Assembly: GCF_000344135.1 (NCBI RefSeq)
Contig: NZ_BAOP01000004.1
Span: 124,001 to 188,000, forward strand
Source: Gordonia malaquae NBRC 108250
Lineage (GTDB): Bacteria; Actinomycetota; Actinomycetes; Mycobacteriales; Mycobacteriaceae
DNA: 64,000 nt
Direction: 5' to 3'
The translations under genes were made by a program, and so were the position numbers. The first letter of the stretch is position 1, and the number at the start of each line of letters is the position of its first letter. The notes under the pieces are model-generated. The model was not told where the DNA came from. It saw nothing but the letters and a program-made list of their open reading frames with translations, and ran no database searches. Positions 18,879 to 28,262 of this stretch are shown one piece after another.

Positions 18879-20612
18879 ATGGCCTTCTCTGTTGAGATGC
18901 CCGCCCTGGGTGAGAGCGTCACCGAGGGAACCGTCACCCAATGGCTGAAGCAGGAAGGCGACACCGTCGACATCGACGAGCCCCTGCTCGAAGTCTCCAC
19001 CGACAAGGTCGACACCGAGATCCCGTCTCCGGTGGCGGGCGTCCTGACCAAGATCGTCGCGCACGAAGACGACGTGGTCGAGGTCGGCGGTCAGCTGGCT
19101 CTCATCGGCGAGGCAGGCGAAGCAGCCCCCGAGGCAGAGACGCCTGCACCTGCCGCCGCACCCGAGCCGGAAGCCGCGCCCGAACCGGAGCCCGCTCCGG
19201 CGCCGGCTGCTCCAGCAGCCGAAGCTCCGGCCGCTGCGCCTGCCGGCTCCGCGTCGGGCACCGACGTCGTGATGCCCGAGCTCGGTGAGTCGGTGACCGA
19301 GGGAACCGTCACCAACTGGCTCAAGGCCGTCGGCGACACCGTCGATGTCGACGAGCCGCTCCTCGAGGTCTCGACCGACAAGGTCGACACCGAGATCCCG
19401 TCGCCCGTCGCAGGTGTTCTCCTGGAGATCGTCGCCGACACCGACGACGTCGTCGATGTCGGTGGACGCCTCGCCGTGATCGGCGACGCCAACGCGGCCG
19501 CGGCACCCGCTGCGCCTGCTGCTCCGGCGCCCGCGCCTGCGGCACCGGCTGCTCCCGCACCTGCAGCTCCGGCGCCCGCACCCGCTGCTCCGGCCGCGCC
19601 TGCAGCACCTGCACCTGCTGCGCCTGCCGCACCCGCTCCCACAGCCGCGTCGGAGACACTCGAGTCGACGCCGTACGTCACGCCGCTCGTGCGCAAGCTC
19701 GCCGCGGAGAACGACATCGACCTGTCGACTCTCACCGGCACCGGTGTCGGCGGACGCATCCGCAAGCAGGACGTGCTCGCTGCCGCCGAGGCCAAGAAGG
19801 CTCCGGCGCCCGCCCCGGCTGCAGCGGCGCCCGCCGCGCCTGCTGCGTCTGCTCCTGCGGTCGCCACCGCCAGCCCCGAGCTCGCGGCCCTCCGCGGAAC
19901 GACGCAGAAGATCAACCGCATCCGCCAGATCACCGCGGCGAAGACCCGCGAGTCGCTGCAGACGAGCGCACAGCTCACACAGGTCCACGAAGTCGACATG
20001 ACCAAGGTCGCGACACTGCGCAAGGCCGCCAAGGCGGGCTTCGCGGCCGCCGAGGGCGTCAACCTGACCTTCCTGCCGTTCTTCGCCAAGGCCGTCGTCG
20101 AGGCGCTCAAGGCCCACCCGAACGTCAACGCGTCGATCAACGAAGAAGCCAAGGAGATCACGTACCACCCGACCGTGAACCTCGGCATCGCCGTCGACAC
20201 CCCGCAGGGCCTGCTCTCGCCGGTGATCCACAACGCCGACGACCTGTCGTTGGCCGGTCTGGCCCGTGCGATCGCCGACATCGCCGACCGCGCACGCAAC
20301 GGTGGCCTCAAGCCCGACGAGCTGGCCGGCGGCACGTTCACCATCACGAACATCGGCAGCCAGGGCGCATTGTTCGACACGCCGATTCTGGTTCCGCCGC
20401 AGGCCGCCATGCTCGGCACGGGTGCCATCGTCAAGCGTCCCGTGGTCCTGACTGCGGCCGACGGCACCGAGTCGATCGCATCGCGGTCGATGGCGTTCCT
20501 GCCGCTGACCTACGATCACCGCCTGATCGACGGCGCCGACGCCGGTCGTTTCGTCACGACCGTCCGCAAGCGCCTGGAAGCCGGAGAGTTCGCCGGCGAC
20601 CTGGGACTGTGA
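18879..20612 (+). CDS. dlaT: Dihydrolipoamide acyltransferase E2 component
   Basis: Core E2 subunit shared by the 2-oxoacid dehydrogenase complexes and, in mycobacteria, by the peroxynitrite reductase system. The 577 residues comprise lipoyl domain 1 (lipoyl Lys43 in [12 protein letters not shown]), an acidic Ala/Pro linker, a second lipoyl domain with the same motif, a long Ala/Pro-rich linker, a peripheral-subunit-binding domain ([15 protein letters not shown]), and the catalytic domain ending in [13 protein letters not shown] with the HxxxDG motif. The next two genes, lipB and lipA, make its cofactor. It corresponds to Rv2215. The start is ATG 18879. Confidence 0.95.
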   Translation: MAFSVEMPALGESVTEGTVTQWLKQEGDTVDIDEPLLEVSTDKVDTEIPSPVAGVLTKIVAHEDDVVEVGGQLALIGEAGEAAPEAETPAPAAAPEPEAAPEPEPAPAPAAPAAEAPAAAPAGSASGTDVVMPELGESVTEGTVTNWLKAVGDTVDVDEPLLEVSTDKVDTEIPSPVAGVLLEIVADTDDVVDVGGRLAVIGDANAAAAPAAPAAPAPAPAAPAAPAPAAPAPAPAAPAAPAAPAPAAPAAPAPTAASETLESTPYVTPLVRKLAAENDIDLSTLTGTGVGGRIRKQDVLAAAEAKKAPAPAPAAAAPAAPAASAPAVATASPELAALRGTTQKINRIRQITAAKTRESLQTSAQLTQVHEVDMTKVATLRKAAKAGFAAAEGVNLTFLPFFAKAVVEALKAHPNVNASINEEAKEITYHPTVNLGIAVDTPQGLLSPVIHNADDLSLAGLARAIADIADRARNGGLKPDELAGGTFTITNIGSQGALFDTPILVPPQAAMLGTGAIVKRPVVLTAADGTESIASRSMAFLPLTYDHRLIDGADAGRFVTTVRKRLEAGEFAGDLGL

Positions 20613-20633
20613 CACGTCCCCAATCCGTATGAC

Positions 20634-20672
20634 CGCCGTCCGCGGCGACCATCCCGGTCGCCTCGGACGGCG
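20634..20672 (+). terminator. Terminator after dlaT
   Basis: A 17-bp inverted repeat (20634-20650 with 20656-20672, one mismatch) with a 5-base loop lies 22 bases after the dlaT stop and is followed by a short T-rich run. Confidence 0.7.
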
Positions 20673-20779
20673 TTCGTCTTTCCCGTCCGGAATGTTTCCG
20701 GCGCGCGGCGCGTTGCAAATTCATGTGCCACGCCGCGACGTCTTTCCCGTCTGTCTGATGTGTTCTTTGGAGTGCCGCT

Positions 20780-21514
20780 GTGCGTAACGGATCCGCCCGA
20801 TTGAGCAGTGAACCGATCGAGGTGCGACGCCTCGGCGTGATCGACTATCAGGACGCCTATCGGATGCAGCACGAGCTGGCCGATCAACGTGCGTCCGGCG
20901 AACTCGACCACGACGTGCTGCTCCTCCTCGAACATCCGTCCGTGTACACCGCAGGCAAGCGGACGCAGGACACCGACCGTCCCACCAATGGAGCGCTCGT
21001 CATCGATGTCGATCGCGGCGGACGCATCACCTGGCACGGCCCCGGCCAGCTCGTCGGTTACCCGATCGTGCTGCTCGCCGAACCCGTCGACGTGGTCGAC
21101 TACGTCCGCCGGATCGAAGAGGCCCTGATTCGCGTCTGCAACGGACACGGCCTGGCCACCGGTCGTATCGATGGACGCTCCGGCGTCTGGATCGACGATG
21201 AGAAGGGCGACCGGAAACTCGGCCAGATCGGCATCCGCGTCGCCAAGGGCGTGACGCTGCACGGCTTCGCACTCAACGTCGACCCCGACATGACCGTGTT
21301 CGACGCGATCGTGCCGTGCGGGATCCCCGACGCGGGTGTCACATCGATCGCGAACGAGATCGGCGAACCGATCAGCGTCGACTCGATCCTCGACGAGGTG
21401 ACGGCGTTGGTCGCCGAATGTCTCGACGACCCGATCCCGCCGTCGCCCGGTCACACCGCCGACGCACTCGACTCGACATCCCCCACACCCTCGACCGTAG
21501 GAACCCCGCAGTGA
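20780..21514 (+). CDS. lipB: Octanoyl-[acyl-carrier-protein]:protein N-octanoyltransferase
   Basis: Transfers octanoate from ACP to the lipoyl domains of dlaT and GcvH, the first step of lipoate assembly. The 244 residues show the family signature [16 protein letters not shown], the catalytic Lys in KLGQIGIRV, and the catalytic Cys in [13 protein letters not shown]. Translation from GTG 20780 gives the full domain. The C-terminal 20 residues are Ser/Thr/Pro-rich. The stop overlaps the lipA GTG (GTGA), so the pair is coupled. Confidence 0.95.
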   Translation: MRNGSARLSSEPIEVRRLGVIDYQDAYRMQHELADQRASGELDHDVLLLLEHPSVYTAGKRTQDTDRPTNGALVIDVDRGGRITWHGPGQLVGYPIVLLAEPVDVVDYVRRIEEALIRVCNGHGLATGRIDGRSGVWIDDEKGDRKLGQIGIRVAKGVTLHGFALNVDPDMTVFDAIVPCGIPDAGVTSIANEIGEPISVDSILDEVTALVAECLDDPIPPSPGHTADALDSTSPTPSTVGTPQ

Positions 21515-22548
21515 CTGCCACACCGTCCACCCCGTCCCCCGCCGACGCCCCGAGCGGCCGCAAACTGCTCCGTCTCGAGGTCCGCAACGCGCAGACCCCC
21601 ATCGAACGCAAGCCGAAGTGGATCAAGACCAAGGCGACGATGGGCCCCGAGTACACCGAACTCAAGTCGCTGGTGAAGGGCGAGGGCCTGCACACGGTGT
21701 GTGAAGAGGCGGGCTGCCCCAACATCTACGAATGCTGGGAAGACCGCGAGGCCACCTTCCTCATCGGCGGTGAGCAGTGCACCCGCCGCTGCGACTTCTG
21801 CCAGATCGACACCGGCAAGCCGTCGGCGCTCGATCGCGACGAGCCGCGTCGAGTGGCCGAGTCCGTCCGGTCGATGGGACTGCGGTACTCGACGATCACC
21901 GGCGTCGCACGCGACGATCTCCCCGACGAGGGCGCGTGGCTGTACGCGGAGACCGTCCGCAAGATCCACGAACTCAACCCCGGCACGGGCGTCGAGAACC
22001 TGATCCCCGACTTCCACGCCAAGCCCGATCTGCTCGCCGAGGTCTTCGAGTCTCGCCCGGAAGTCCTCGCGCACAATGTGGAGACCGTGCCCCGCATCTT
22101 CAAGCGGATCCGCCCGGCCTTCCGTTACGAGCGGTCGCTCGACGTGATCACCCAGGCGCGCGACTTCGGACTGGTCACCAAGTCGAACCTGATCCTCGGC
22201 ATGGGCGAGACGCCCGAGGAGATCCAGGAGTCGCTGCGCGACCTGCACGAAGCTGGCTGCGACATCGTGACGATCACCCAGTACCTGCGCCCGTCGCCGC
22301 GTCATCACCCGGTGGAGCGCTGGGTGAAGCCGGAGGAGTTCGTCGAGCACTCGCAGTACGCGGAAGAGCTCGGTTTCGCCGGCGTGATGGCAGGCCCGCT
22401 GGTCCGCTCGTCGTACCGCGCCGGACGCCTCTACTCGCAGGCCATGGCACGCCACGGGCGCGAACTGGCACCGGAACTCGCACACCTCGCCGCCGAGGGA
22501 TCGGCCGCACAGGAGGCCTCGTCCGTCCTCGCTCGGATGTCGCGCTGA
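21511..22548 (+). CDS. lipA: Lipoyl synthase
   Basis: Radical-SAM enzyme that inserts two sulfurs into protein-bound octanoyl groups. Both clusters are visible: the auxiliary cluster cysteines in [12 protein letters not shown] and the radical-SAM CxxxCxxC in CTRRCDFC. The usual ITGVARDDL and [15 protein letters not shown] segments are present. GTG 21511 (345 residues) is set by the GTGA overlap with lipB; the longer open frame is only a shadow of lipB. The C-terminal [10 protein letters not shown] holds the serine that binds the auxiliary cluster in the family. Confidence 0.96.
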   Translation: MTATPSTPSPADAPSGRKLLRLEVRNAQTPIERKPKWIKTKATMGPEYTELKSLVKGEGLHTVCEEAGCPNIYECWEDREATFLIGGEQCTRRCDFCQIDTGKPSALDRDEPRRVAESVRSMGLRYSTITGVARDDLPDEGAWLYAETVRKIHELNPGTGVENLIPDFHAKPDLLAEVFESRPEVLAHNVETVPRIFKRIRPAFRYERSLDVITQARDFGLVTKSNLILGMGETPEEIQESLRDLHEAGCDIVTITQYLRPSPRHHPVERWVKPEEFVEHSQYAEELGFAGVMAGPLVRSSYRAGRLYSQAMARHGRELAPELAHLAAEGSAAQEASSVLARMSR

Positions 22549-22590
22549 CCGCGCGACGTATCCCGCATCGAGACCTTTAGACTGGTAGGC

Positions 22591-23337
22591 ATGGCGAAGG
22601 CGCAAGACAAGAGCAAAGAGGCGAAGGCCGCAGCGAAGGCCGCCCGCAAGGCGGCGAGCAAGGAACGCCGGCAGCAGATCTGGCAGGCGTTCCAGATGCA
22701 GCGCAAGGAGGACAAGGCCCTCATTCCGCTGATGGCGGCCGTGATCCTCGGTGTGACGGCGATCTTCGTCGTCTTGAGCCTCTTCGCCTTCGGACCGCTG
22801 TGGATGATGATCCCGCTCGGCCTGATCCTCGGTGTGCTGCTGTCGTTCATCCTGTTCGGCCGCCGCGTCCAGAAGACCGTGTACAAGAAGGCCGACGGAC
22901 AGCCTGGCGCCGCCGGATGGGCGCTGGGCAACATCCGCGGCCAGTGGCGCGTGCAGCAGGCCGTCGCCGGAACGTCGCACCTCGACGCAGTGCACCGCGT
23001 GATCGGCAAGCCCGGCGTGATCCTCGTCGCCGAAGGCCAGGCCAGCCGTGTGAAGCCGTTGATGTCGCAGGAGAAGAAGAAGGTCGCTCGCGTCGTCGGC
23101 GACACCCCCGTGTACGAGGTCATGGTCGGCGACGGCGAGGGCGAAGTCCCGCTCGCCAAGCTGGAGCGCTACATCCGCAAACTGCCGAACAACATCGACC
23201 GAAATCGCATGGAAGCCGTCGACGGTCGACTGTCGGCGCTCAAGGCCAAGGGCGGTGCAGGCGCAGCTCTCCCCAAGGGCCCGATGCCTCAAGGCGCCAA
23301 GATGCGCAGCGCCGCACGCACCGTTCGTCGTCGCTGA
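22591..23337 (+). CDS. DUF4191 domain membrane protein
   Basis: Conserved actinobacterial protein of unknown function that follows lipA, as Rv2219 does. The 248 residues begin with a Lys/Ala-rich charged stretch. Two transmembrane helices follow near residues 48-92 (IPLMAAVILGVTAIFVV and LGLILGVLLSFILFG), then a soluble domain (VHRVIGKPGVILVAEG, KKVARVVGDTPVYE) and a basic tail. Its fixed place after lipA suggests a shared envelope or lipoylation-related role, but nothing in the sequence proves it. Confidence 0.88.
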   Translation: MAKAQDKSKEAKAAAKAARKAASKERRQQIWQAFQMQRKEDKALIPLMAAVILGVTAIFVVLSLFAFGPLWMMIPLGLILGVLLSFILFGRRVQKTVYKKADGQPGAAGWALGNIRGQWRVQQAVAGTSHLDAVHRVIGKPGVILVAEGQASRVKPLMSQEKKKVARVVGDTPVYEVMVGDGEGEVPLAKLERYIRKLPNNIDRNRMEAVDGRLSALKAKGGAGAALPKGPMPQGAKMRSAARTVRRR

Positions 23338-23393
23338 CCTTCGAGCTCAAGGCATTTCCTCGTTTCAGACCAGAAGGCGACCTCTCCGTGCTT

Positions 23394-23444
23394 CCTGCTC
23401 GTTGAGCCGCTGACGAGCGCTAGCGAGGAGGCGCGTCGAAGCGT
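23394..23444 (+). repeat. Short intergenic repeat, copy 2, with hairpin
   Basis: This segment shares CCTGCTCGTTGAGC with 8064-8077 and continues into a small inverted repeat (GCTCGT with ACGAGC). It lies between the converging DUF4191 and amidohydrolase genes and may also serve as a weak terminator. Confidence 0.35.
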
Positions 23445-23456
23445 CGTGGCAAGCGA

Positions 23457-24206
23457 TCAGACCCGGTACCAGCGCGCGGCATTGGACCAGAGCACGTCGT
23501 CGATGAGATCGTCGCCGACGGCTTCGTGGACCAGGTCGAGATCGGAGTCGACGAACGGGCGCGGGGCACGTGTCGACGGCAGGTCCGTTCCGACCATCAG
23601 CGCCCCGGGGTCCACGTCGACGATCGCACGCATCGCCGCCACCGGGTCGAGTTCCACACGGCCGAACCCGGTGGCCTTCACTCGGACTCCGGAGTCGACC
23701 AGCCTCAGCACGTCGGTGAATCCATCCGCCGACAAGCCGAGGTGGTCGATGCTGATCGCGGGAAGTCTGCGGAGCGTCGGCGCGAGTGCTGCCAGATCGT
23801 TCGAGTCGATGTACAGCTCACTGTGCCAACCGACGAGCGCGTGCACGCGGCACGCCAACGACTCGAGTTCGTCGAGGGACGCCGATCCCCCGCGTCGCAC
23901 GTTGAACCGGACCGCCCGCACACCGAGGCCGTCCAACTCGACGATCCGCGCGTCAGGGGTGTCTGCGGGAATCTGGGTGACGCCGACGAACTCGCCGGGC
24001 AGAGACGCCAGAGCGTCGAGAAGGTACGCCTGGTCGAAAGCCTGGAACGACCCGGACACCACGGCGCCGCCCTGCACGCCGAGGTCGCGGACCCGGTTCG
24101 TGTAGTCCGCGGTGGTGAACGCCGGCGGCAGGTATCCGCTGTTCTCGACAAGCGGGAAACGCGGATCCACGATGTGCAGATGCGCGTCGAACAGTCGGCG
24201 AGTCAC
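23457..24206 (-). CDS. Amidohydrolase family protein
   Basis: TIM-barrel metal-dependent hydrolase of the amidohydrolase 2 group, 249 residues. The metal-binding start FDAHLHIVDP has the D-x-H-x-H pattern; later His in SIDHLG and Asp in VGTDLP fit the remaining ligand and catalytic positions. GTG 24206 overlaps the stop of the monooxygenase gene (GTGA), making this the last gene of a four-gene operon. The substrate is not evident; lactones or dicarboxylic intermediates are typical for the family. Confidence 0.82.
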   Translation of the reverse strand: MTRRLFDAHLHIVDPRFPLVENSGYLPPAFTTADYTNRVRDLGVQGGAVVSGSFQAFDQAYLLDALASLPGEFVGVTQIPADTPDARIVELDGLGVRAVRFNVRRGGSASLDELESLACRVHALVGWHSELYIDSNDLAALAPTLRRLPAISIDHLGLSADGFTDVLRLVDSGVRVKATGFGRVELDPVAAMRAIVDVDPGALMVGTDLPSTRAPRPFVDSDLDLVHEAVGDDLIDDVLWSNAARWYRV

Positions 24207-25684
24207 CGTGCCTCGACGATTCCTGATCGCCGCACGACAAAATGCTCCTCCTGAGGAGCCGCAAGCATGCGGTCCAACGTCCGCCTGTCGAACGGCCACA
24301 GGTCGATCCCCGACCCGGTCTGATACCAGGAGTTGCAACCGGTGTTCCACACGGTCGGTTCCAGCGCCTCGGCCACCTGCGCGTTGAACTCGGCCGTCGC
24401 CTCCTCGGTCACCTCGACCTGGTCGACGTCGCCGGACCGGAACCTCTCCAACCACGCGATGATGTACATGGCGGTCTTGGACGCGGAGTGCTGCAGTGAG
24501 ATCGAACCAGTCGGCGAATTGGGACCGAGCACCGTGAACAGGTTCGGGAAGCCGGGGATCGCGGTCATCCGGTAGGCGCGCGGACCGTCGCTCCAGGCGT
24601 CGTCGAGCCGCACACCGTCGCGTCCGACGACGTTCATCGGACGCATGTAGTCGTGCGCACGGAAGCCTGTCGCCAGAACGATCACGTCCACGTCATGGGT
24701 ACGACCGTCCTCGGTGACGATGCCGCCAGGGACCACTCGGTTGATGCCTGAGCTGACCACCTCGGTGTTGCGCGCATTGATCGCCCGATAGTACGACCCG
24801 GACAGGACCTGTCGCTTGCACAACGGCTCATAGTCAGGGGTCAGTTGGTCGCGCAATGCTCCCGATCCCACCTGGGCACGCAGTGAGATCTCCGCGTACT
24901 TCTGCACGGCACGCCGACGCCAGGTCGGTTTCGTGACGACGTCGACGAGGATGCCGGCCCCTTTCAGCAGGACACTGTGGAGCGCGTCCTGAATCGCAGG
25001 CGCGGCGCGGAAGAGCCTCGCCACACCGGGCACCGCAGGGAGATGCATCGGCGCCCACAGAATCCACTGCGGCGAGCGGACGAAGTGGGTCACCGAGGCC
25101 GCCTCCGGCTGCAGTGCTGACACCACCTGAACGCCCGTCGAACCGGTGCCGAGTACCGCGATGCGCTTCCCCGCGGTGACCAGACCGTCGTCCCACCGCG
25201 CGGTGTGCACGACGGGTCCGTCGAACGTGTCGAGGCCGTCGATGTCGGGGTACGCCGGGTTGTGCAGGACACCTGTCGCGCAGATGACGAAGTCCGCGAC
25301 GTGGACGTCGCCCGCCGACGTGGTGACCGTCCACTCCCCCGACACGTCGTCGAAGACTGTCGAGACCACCTCGGTGTCGAGGCGGATCCGGTCGGCGAGA
25401 CCGAACTGCTCGACGACGTCGCGATGGTACTGCTGTATCTGCGGCCCGGTGGCCCAGATCCTCGACCAGTCCGGTTTGGGCGCGAACGCGAACTGATAGA
25501 TCTCCGACGGCACATCGCAGGTCAGTCCGGGATAGTGATTCCAGTACCAGACTCCCCCGACGTCTGAGCCCTTCTCGAGTACGACGAAGTCGGTGAATCC
25601 TGCACGGTCGAGATGATGGGCCGTGGTGATGCCCGCGACGCCCGCACCGATGACGACGATGCGCGGTTCCCTGCGACTGCTCAT
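24203..25684 (-). CDS. Flavin monooxygenase, Baeyer-Villiger type
   Basis: FAD- and NADPH-dependent monooxygenase, 493 residues. The FAD Rossmann motif VIGAGVAG lies at residues 11-18, and a second Rossmann motif, VLGTGSTG, is mid-protein. The segment FDGPVVHTARWD fits the Baeyer-Villiger fingerprint FxGxxxHxxxW(P/D). Such enzymes insert oxygen next to a ketone to give an ester or lactone. It overlaps the patatin gene upstream (ATGA) and the amidohydrolase gene downstream (GTGA), so oxidation is likely followed by ester or lactone hydrolysis by its neighbours. The substrate is unknown. Confidence 0.88.
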   Translation of the reverse strand: MSSRREPRIVVIGAGVAGITTAHHLDRAGFTDFVVLEKGSDVGGVWYWNHYPGLTCDVPSEIYQFAFAPKPDWSRIWATGPQIQQYHRDVVEQFGLADRIRLDTEVVSTVFDDVSGEWTVTTSAGDVHVADFVICATGVLHNPAYPDIDGLDTFDGPVVHTARWDDGLVTAGKRIAVLGTGSTGVQVVSALQPEAASVTHFVRSPQWILWAPMHLPAVPGVARLFRAAPAIQDALHSVLLKGAGILVDVVTKPTWRRRAVQKYAEISLRAQVGSGALRDQLTPDYEPLCKRQVLSGSYYRAINARNTEVVSSGINRVVPGGIVTEDGRTHDVDVIVLATGFRAHDYMRPMNVVGRDGVRLDDAWSDGPRAYRMTAIPGFPNLFTVLGPNSPTGSISLQHSASKTAMYIIAWLERFRSGDVDQVEVTEEATAEFNAQVAEALEPTVWNTGCNSWYQTGSGIDLWPFDRRTLDRMLAAPQEEHFVVRRSGIVEAR

Positions 25685-26613
25685 GCGATTGCTCCCTCGT
25701 CGAGTGCACGGCGAACGCTGTCGGCCGCGGAGATCATCGACTGCTCGAAGGCCTCGGCGCGTTTGTCGCGCGCCATGAAGTTGGGACCGAGGCCACGCAG
25801 GTCACGCGCGTCGGGCGTGATCACCACGACCTCGGTGCCGCGTGCCCGGACCGTTTCCACTTCTCGCCACATCACGGTCGACATCGGCTTGCGGAGGAGG
25901 AACCGCTCGAGGGCTCCGCCGACACCCGGCCCGGAGACCGCCGCCGCCGACGCCATCGGCGCGAGGAGATAGATCAGGTCTGCGTCGTCGGGTCCCACGA
26001 GATCAACCGATGCGGTCGACGCCGCTCCGCCGTCCACGTACGTGCGACCGTCGATCTCCACCGGCGGCATCCAACCGGGGATCGCCCACGACGCGCGCAG
26101 CGCCTGGCCTGCCGTGGCAGCGGGTGACCCCGGCGCGCCGAACGCGACGCGTTCGCCGTCCTCGGGTCGGTACGCGACAAGCCGTACCCCGTCGCGCTCG
26201 AACCATTCCCGCCCCCCGGTCGACGCGTCGGCGAGACGCTGGAGCCAGGCGGTGTCACCACGACCCCGCGGGGCCACACCCGTGAGTCGCGAATGCCCCG
26301 GACCCCCAGCTCGAAGGGCCGACAGGCTCGGCAGCGCCGGTGCGGGCAGTTTCGGAAGCGACGAGGGACAGTCGGCGAGATGGCTGCAGAGCACCGGGTT
26401 CGGCGGATTCCCCTGCTGCATCGCAACGAGGTCGGCCACGCTGTGCCCACCCGCGAGCATGGTGACGATCTCCGCTCCGGCAGAGGTCCCCTGGAGGATC
26501 GACGCCGACGCCGGATCCCAGCCCGTCTGGTTGACGAGGTGATGCAACGCGGCGATGGTCCATGCACCGCCGATGGTGCCGCCACAGCCGATGACAAGTG
26601 CGATGCGGGTCAT
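25681..26613 (-). CDS. Patatin-like phospholipase/esterase
   Basis: Serine acyl hydrolase with the Ser-Asp dyad of the patatin fold, 310 residues. The oxyanion glycines are at IGCGGTIGG, the nucleophile is Ser44 in GTSAGAE, and the catalytic Asp is in YVDGGAAS. No signal peptide is present, so it is cytosolic. It overlaps the SDR gene at its start and the monooxygenase gene at its end, both by four bases. In this operon it could cleave the ester made by the monooxygenase; that role is inference. Confidence 0.87.
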   Translation of the reverse strand: MTRIALVIGCGGTIGGAWTIAALHHLVNQTGWDPASASILQGTSAGAEIVTMLAGGHSVADLVAMQQGNPPNPVLCSHLADCPSSLPKLPAPALPSLSALRAGGPGHSRLTGVAPRGRGDTAWLQRLADASTGGREWFERDGVRLVAYRPEDGERVAFGAPGSPAATAGQALRASWAIPGWMPPVEIDGRTYVDGGAASTASVDLVGPDDADLIYLLAPMASAAAVSGPGVGGALERFLLRKPMSTVMWREVETVRARGTEVVVITPDARDLRGLGPNFMARDKRAEAFEQSMISAADSVRRALDEGAIA

Positions 26614-27500
26614 GCGCCGGCCTCCGACTTGTCTGCCGCATGATCACGGGACTGGCGGTCGATCCGGTCGAGGTATGCGCGACGTTCTCCGGCATCCAAC
26701 GCCATGGCCTGGCGCTCCCCGGCGAAGCGCCGAGCGATTCGCTCGATGAATTCGGGGACGAACGCGTCGACGAGCACCCAGCCCGGCGCGATCCAACCGG
26801 GCACGGAGGTCCGGGGCGCCCGGACGCGGACGCTGCGGACAATGGCGCGCGCGACGTCCTCCGGGTCGACTGTCGGCAGGACTCCACCCAGTTTGGCTCC
26901 GGATGCCAGTTCGGTGCGGACCGCCGACGGCAGGATCGCCGACACAGTGACTCCGGTGCCGTCGTACTCGCGGCGCGCCGCCAGGGACGCTCCGAGCGCG
27001 GCGTACTTGCTCGCGTTGTACGTGACCATCCCCGGCAGCGGGATCATTCCCGCCAACGAGGCGACATTGATGACGTGCCCGACACCCGCATCGCGCATCA
27101 GCGGCAGTACTGCCCGCATGCCGAGGAGGAGACCACGGACATTCACGTCGAGCATTAGATCCGTTGTCGCGTCCGACTCGTCTTCGAACGGGCCCACCGG
27201 CATCACACCGGCGTTGTTGACGAGAACGTCGATTCGTCCCACTTCGCCGATCACCGTCTCGACGAATCCCGTCCACGACGAATGAGACGTCACATCCACG
27301 TGGGCCGAACGGATGCCGAGTCGGGCCGCGGTCTGTGCGGCGACGTCGGCGTCGACGTCGCCGATCCAGACCTGGGCTCCGCGACTGGCGAAGAGTTCGG
27401 CGGTCGCCGCACCGATGCCGCGGGCGCCGCCGGTGATCACGACGACGGCGCCGTCGACATCGATCGCCGGATTGGACGAGTTGAGGAATGGCAGCTTCAT
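26610..27500 (-). CDS. Short-chain dehydrogenase/reductase
   Basis: Classical SDR with the NAD(P) motif TGGARGIG, the NNAG strand, the catalytic Ser in NVASLAG and YNASK. The C-terminal extension of about 40 charged residues is typical of the mycobacterial SDRs that partner with monooxygenases. ATG 27500 gives 296 residues; ATG 27503 and 27515 are also possible. It is the first gene of the four-gene operon and is divergent from the TetR gene. It would interconvert an alcohol and ketone, supplying or draining the monooxygenase substrate. Confidence 0.86.
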   Translation of the reverse strand: MKLPFLNSSNPAIDVDGAVVVITGGARGIGAATAELFASRGAQVWIGDVDADVAAQTAARLGIRSAHVDVTSHSSWTGFVETVIGEVGRIDVLVNNAGVMPVGPFEDESDATTDLMLDVNVRGLLLGMRAVLPLMRDAGVGHVINVASLAGMIPLPGMVTYNASKYAALGASLAARREYDGTGVTVSAILPSAVRTELASGAKLGGVLPTVDPEDVARAIVRSVRVRAPRTSVPGWIAPGWVLVDAFVPEFIERIARRFAGERQAMALDAGERRAYLDRIDRQSRDHAADKSEAGA

Positions 27501-27522
27501 CATGTCAACGATCATTGTTTAG

Positions 27523-27535
27523 ATACTGCAAGTAT
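27523..27535. promoter_or_regulatory. Operator-like palindrome between SDR operon and TetR gene
   Basis: ATACT-GCA-AGTAT is a perfect 5-3-5 palindrome in the divergent gap. On the minus strand a TTGACA lies 3 bases upstream of it, with TAAACA just downstream, so bound TetR would block the operon promoter. Confidence 0.45.
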
Positions 27536-27572
27536 GTCAATACCCTCGGTATGCGGACGCTATGATGATCCC

Positions 27573-28196
27573 ATGCCACCGGAGACCGCACGCATGAGCC
27601 GATCGGACCGACGAGCCAAAACCGTCGCCGATCTGGTGACGACTGCGCGGACCGCGTTCCTCCGAGACGGATACGCCGCCACCAGCCTCGACGCGATCGC
27701 GGAGGCCGCAGGCTATTCGAAGGGCGCCGTCTACTCGAACTTCAAGGACAAGCCGACGCTGTGCCGCGCCGTTCTCGTCGACATCCACGACGAGAAGATG
27801 GCGGAGATCGCCGATCTGGCGCCCGGCGACGGCGAGGTGGACCCGATTCGATTCATCGACGGTCTCGCCGACTGGCTTCGACGGTCCCTCGGCGACATGG
27901 AGTGGACGATGCTCGAGTTCGAGTACGCCGCCCTCGCCCGCAACAATCCGGACGTCAAGGAGTCGATCGCGACCCTCCGCTACGAGATCAGCGAGACGAT
28001 CGCGGCGCAGCTGACCCGGGTGTTCGGCGATTCCCTGGCCATCAGCAACGCATTCGGCACGCCGCACGACATCGCCGACCTGATTCTCAGCACCGGCATC
28101 GGCCTCAGCGTGCAGCGCGCGATCGACCCGCGAGTGTCCGTCGAGCCCGCGATCAGCATCCTCACCGCCGTAGCCGCGCTGCTGCACGAGATGTGA
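27573..28196 (+). CDS. TetR-family transcriptional regulator
   Basis: One-component repressor of about 207 residues. The N-terminal helix-turn-helix is clear (ATSLDAIAEAAGYSKGAVYSNFKDK). The C-terminal ligand domain is helical and not recognisable further. ATG 27573 was chosen; the internal ATG at MSRSDRR is an alternative. It is divergent from the SDR-patatin-monooxygenase-amidohydrolase operon with an operator-like palindrome between them, so it probably controls that operon. Confidence 0.88.
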   Translation: MPPETARMSRSDRRAKTVADLVTTARTAFLRDGYAATSLDAIAEAAGYSKGAVYSNFKDKPTLCRAVLVDIHDEKMAEIADLAPGDGEVDPIRFIDGLADWLRRSLGDMEWTMLEFEYAALARNNPDVKESIATLRYEISETIAAQLTRVFGDSLAISNAFGTPHDIADLILSTGIGLSVQRAIDPRVSVEPAISILTAVAALLHEM

Positions 28197-28199
28197 GAG

Positions 28200-28248
28200 A
28201 ACTTCGGCACTCCCTACCGCGCATAGCGCGGCAGACAGTGCCGAAGTT
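28200..28248. terminator. Bidirectional terminator between TetR and RDD genes
   Basis: A 12-bp perfect stem (28200-28211 with 28237-28248) contains a smaller inner CCGCGC/GCGCGG stem. It lies between two converging genes. Confidence 0.75.
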
Positions 28249-28262
28249 GAGAGGTCAGAGGG

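Noticed and set aside
18870..20615. Long minus-strand open frame of 581 codons opposite dlaT
   Set aside because: It is a shadow of the dlaT reading frame in GC-rich sequence; its product is Gly/Arg/Val-rich with no family likeness, while dlaT has complete domains.
21451..23292. Minus-strand open frame of 613 codons opposite lipA and the DUF4191 gene
   Set aside because: lipA has both iron-sulfur motifs on the plus strand; the minus frame is low-complexity antisense.
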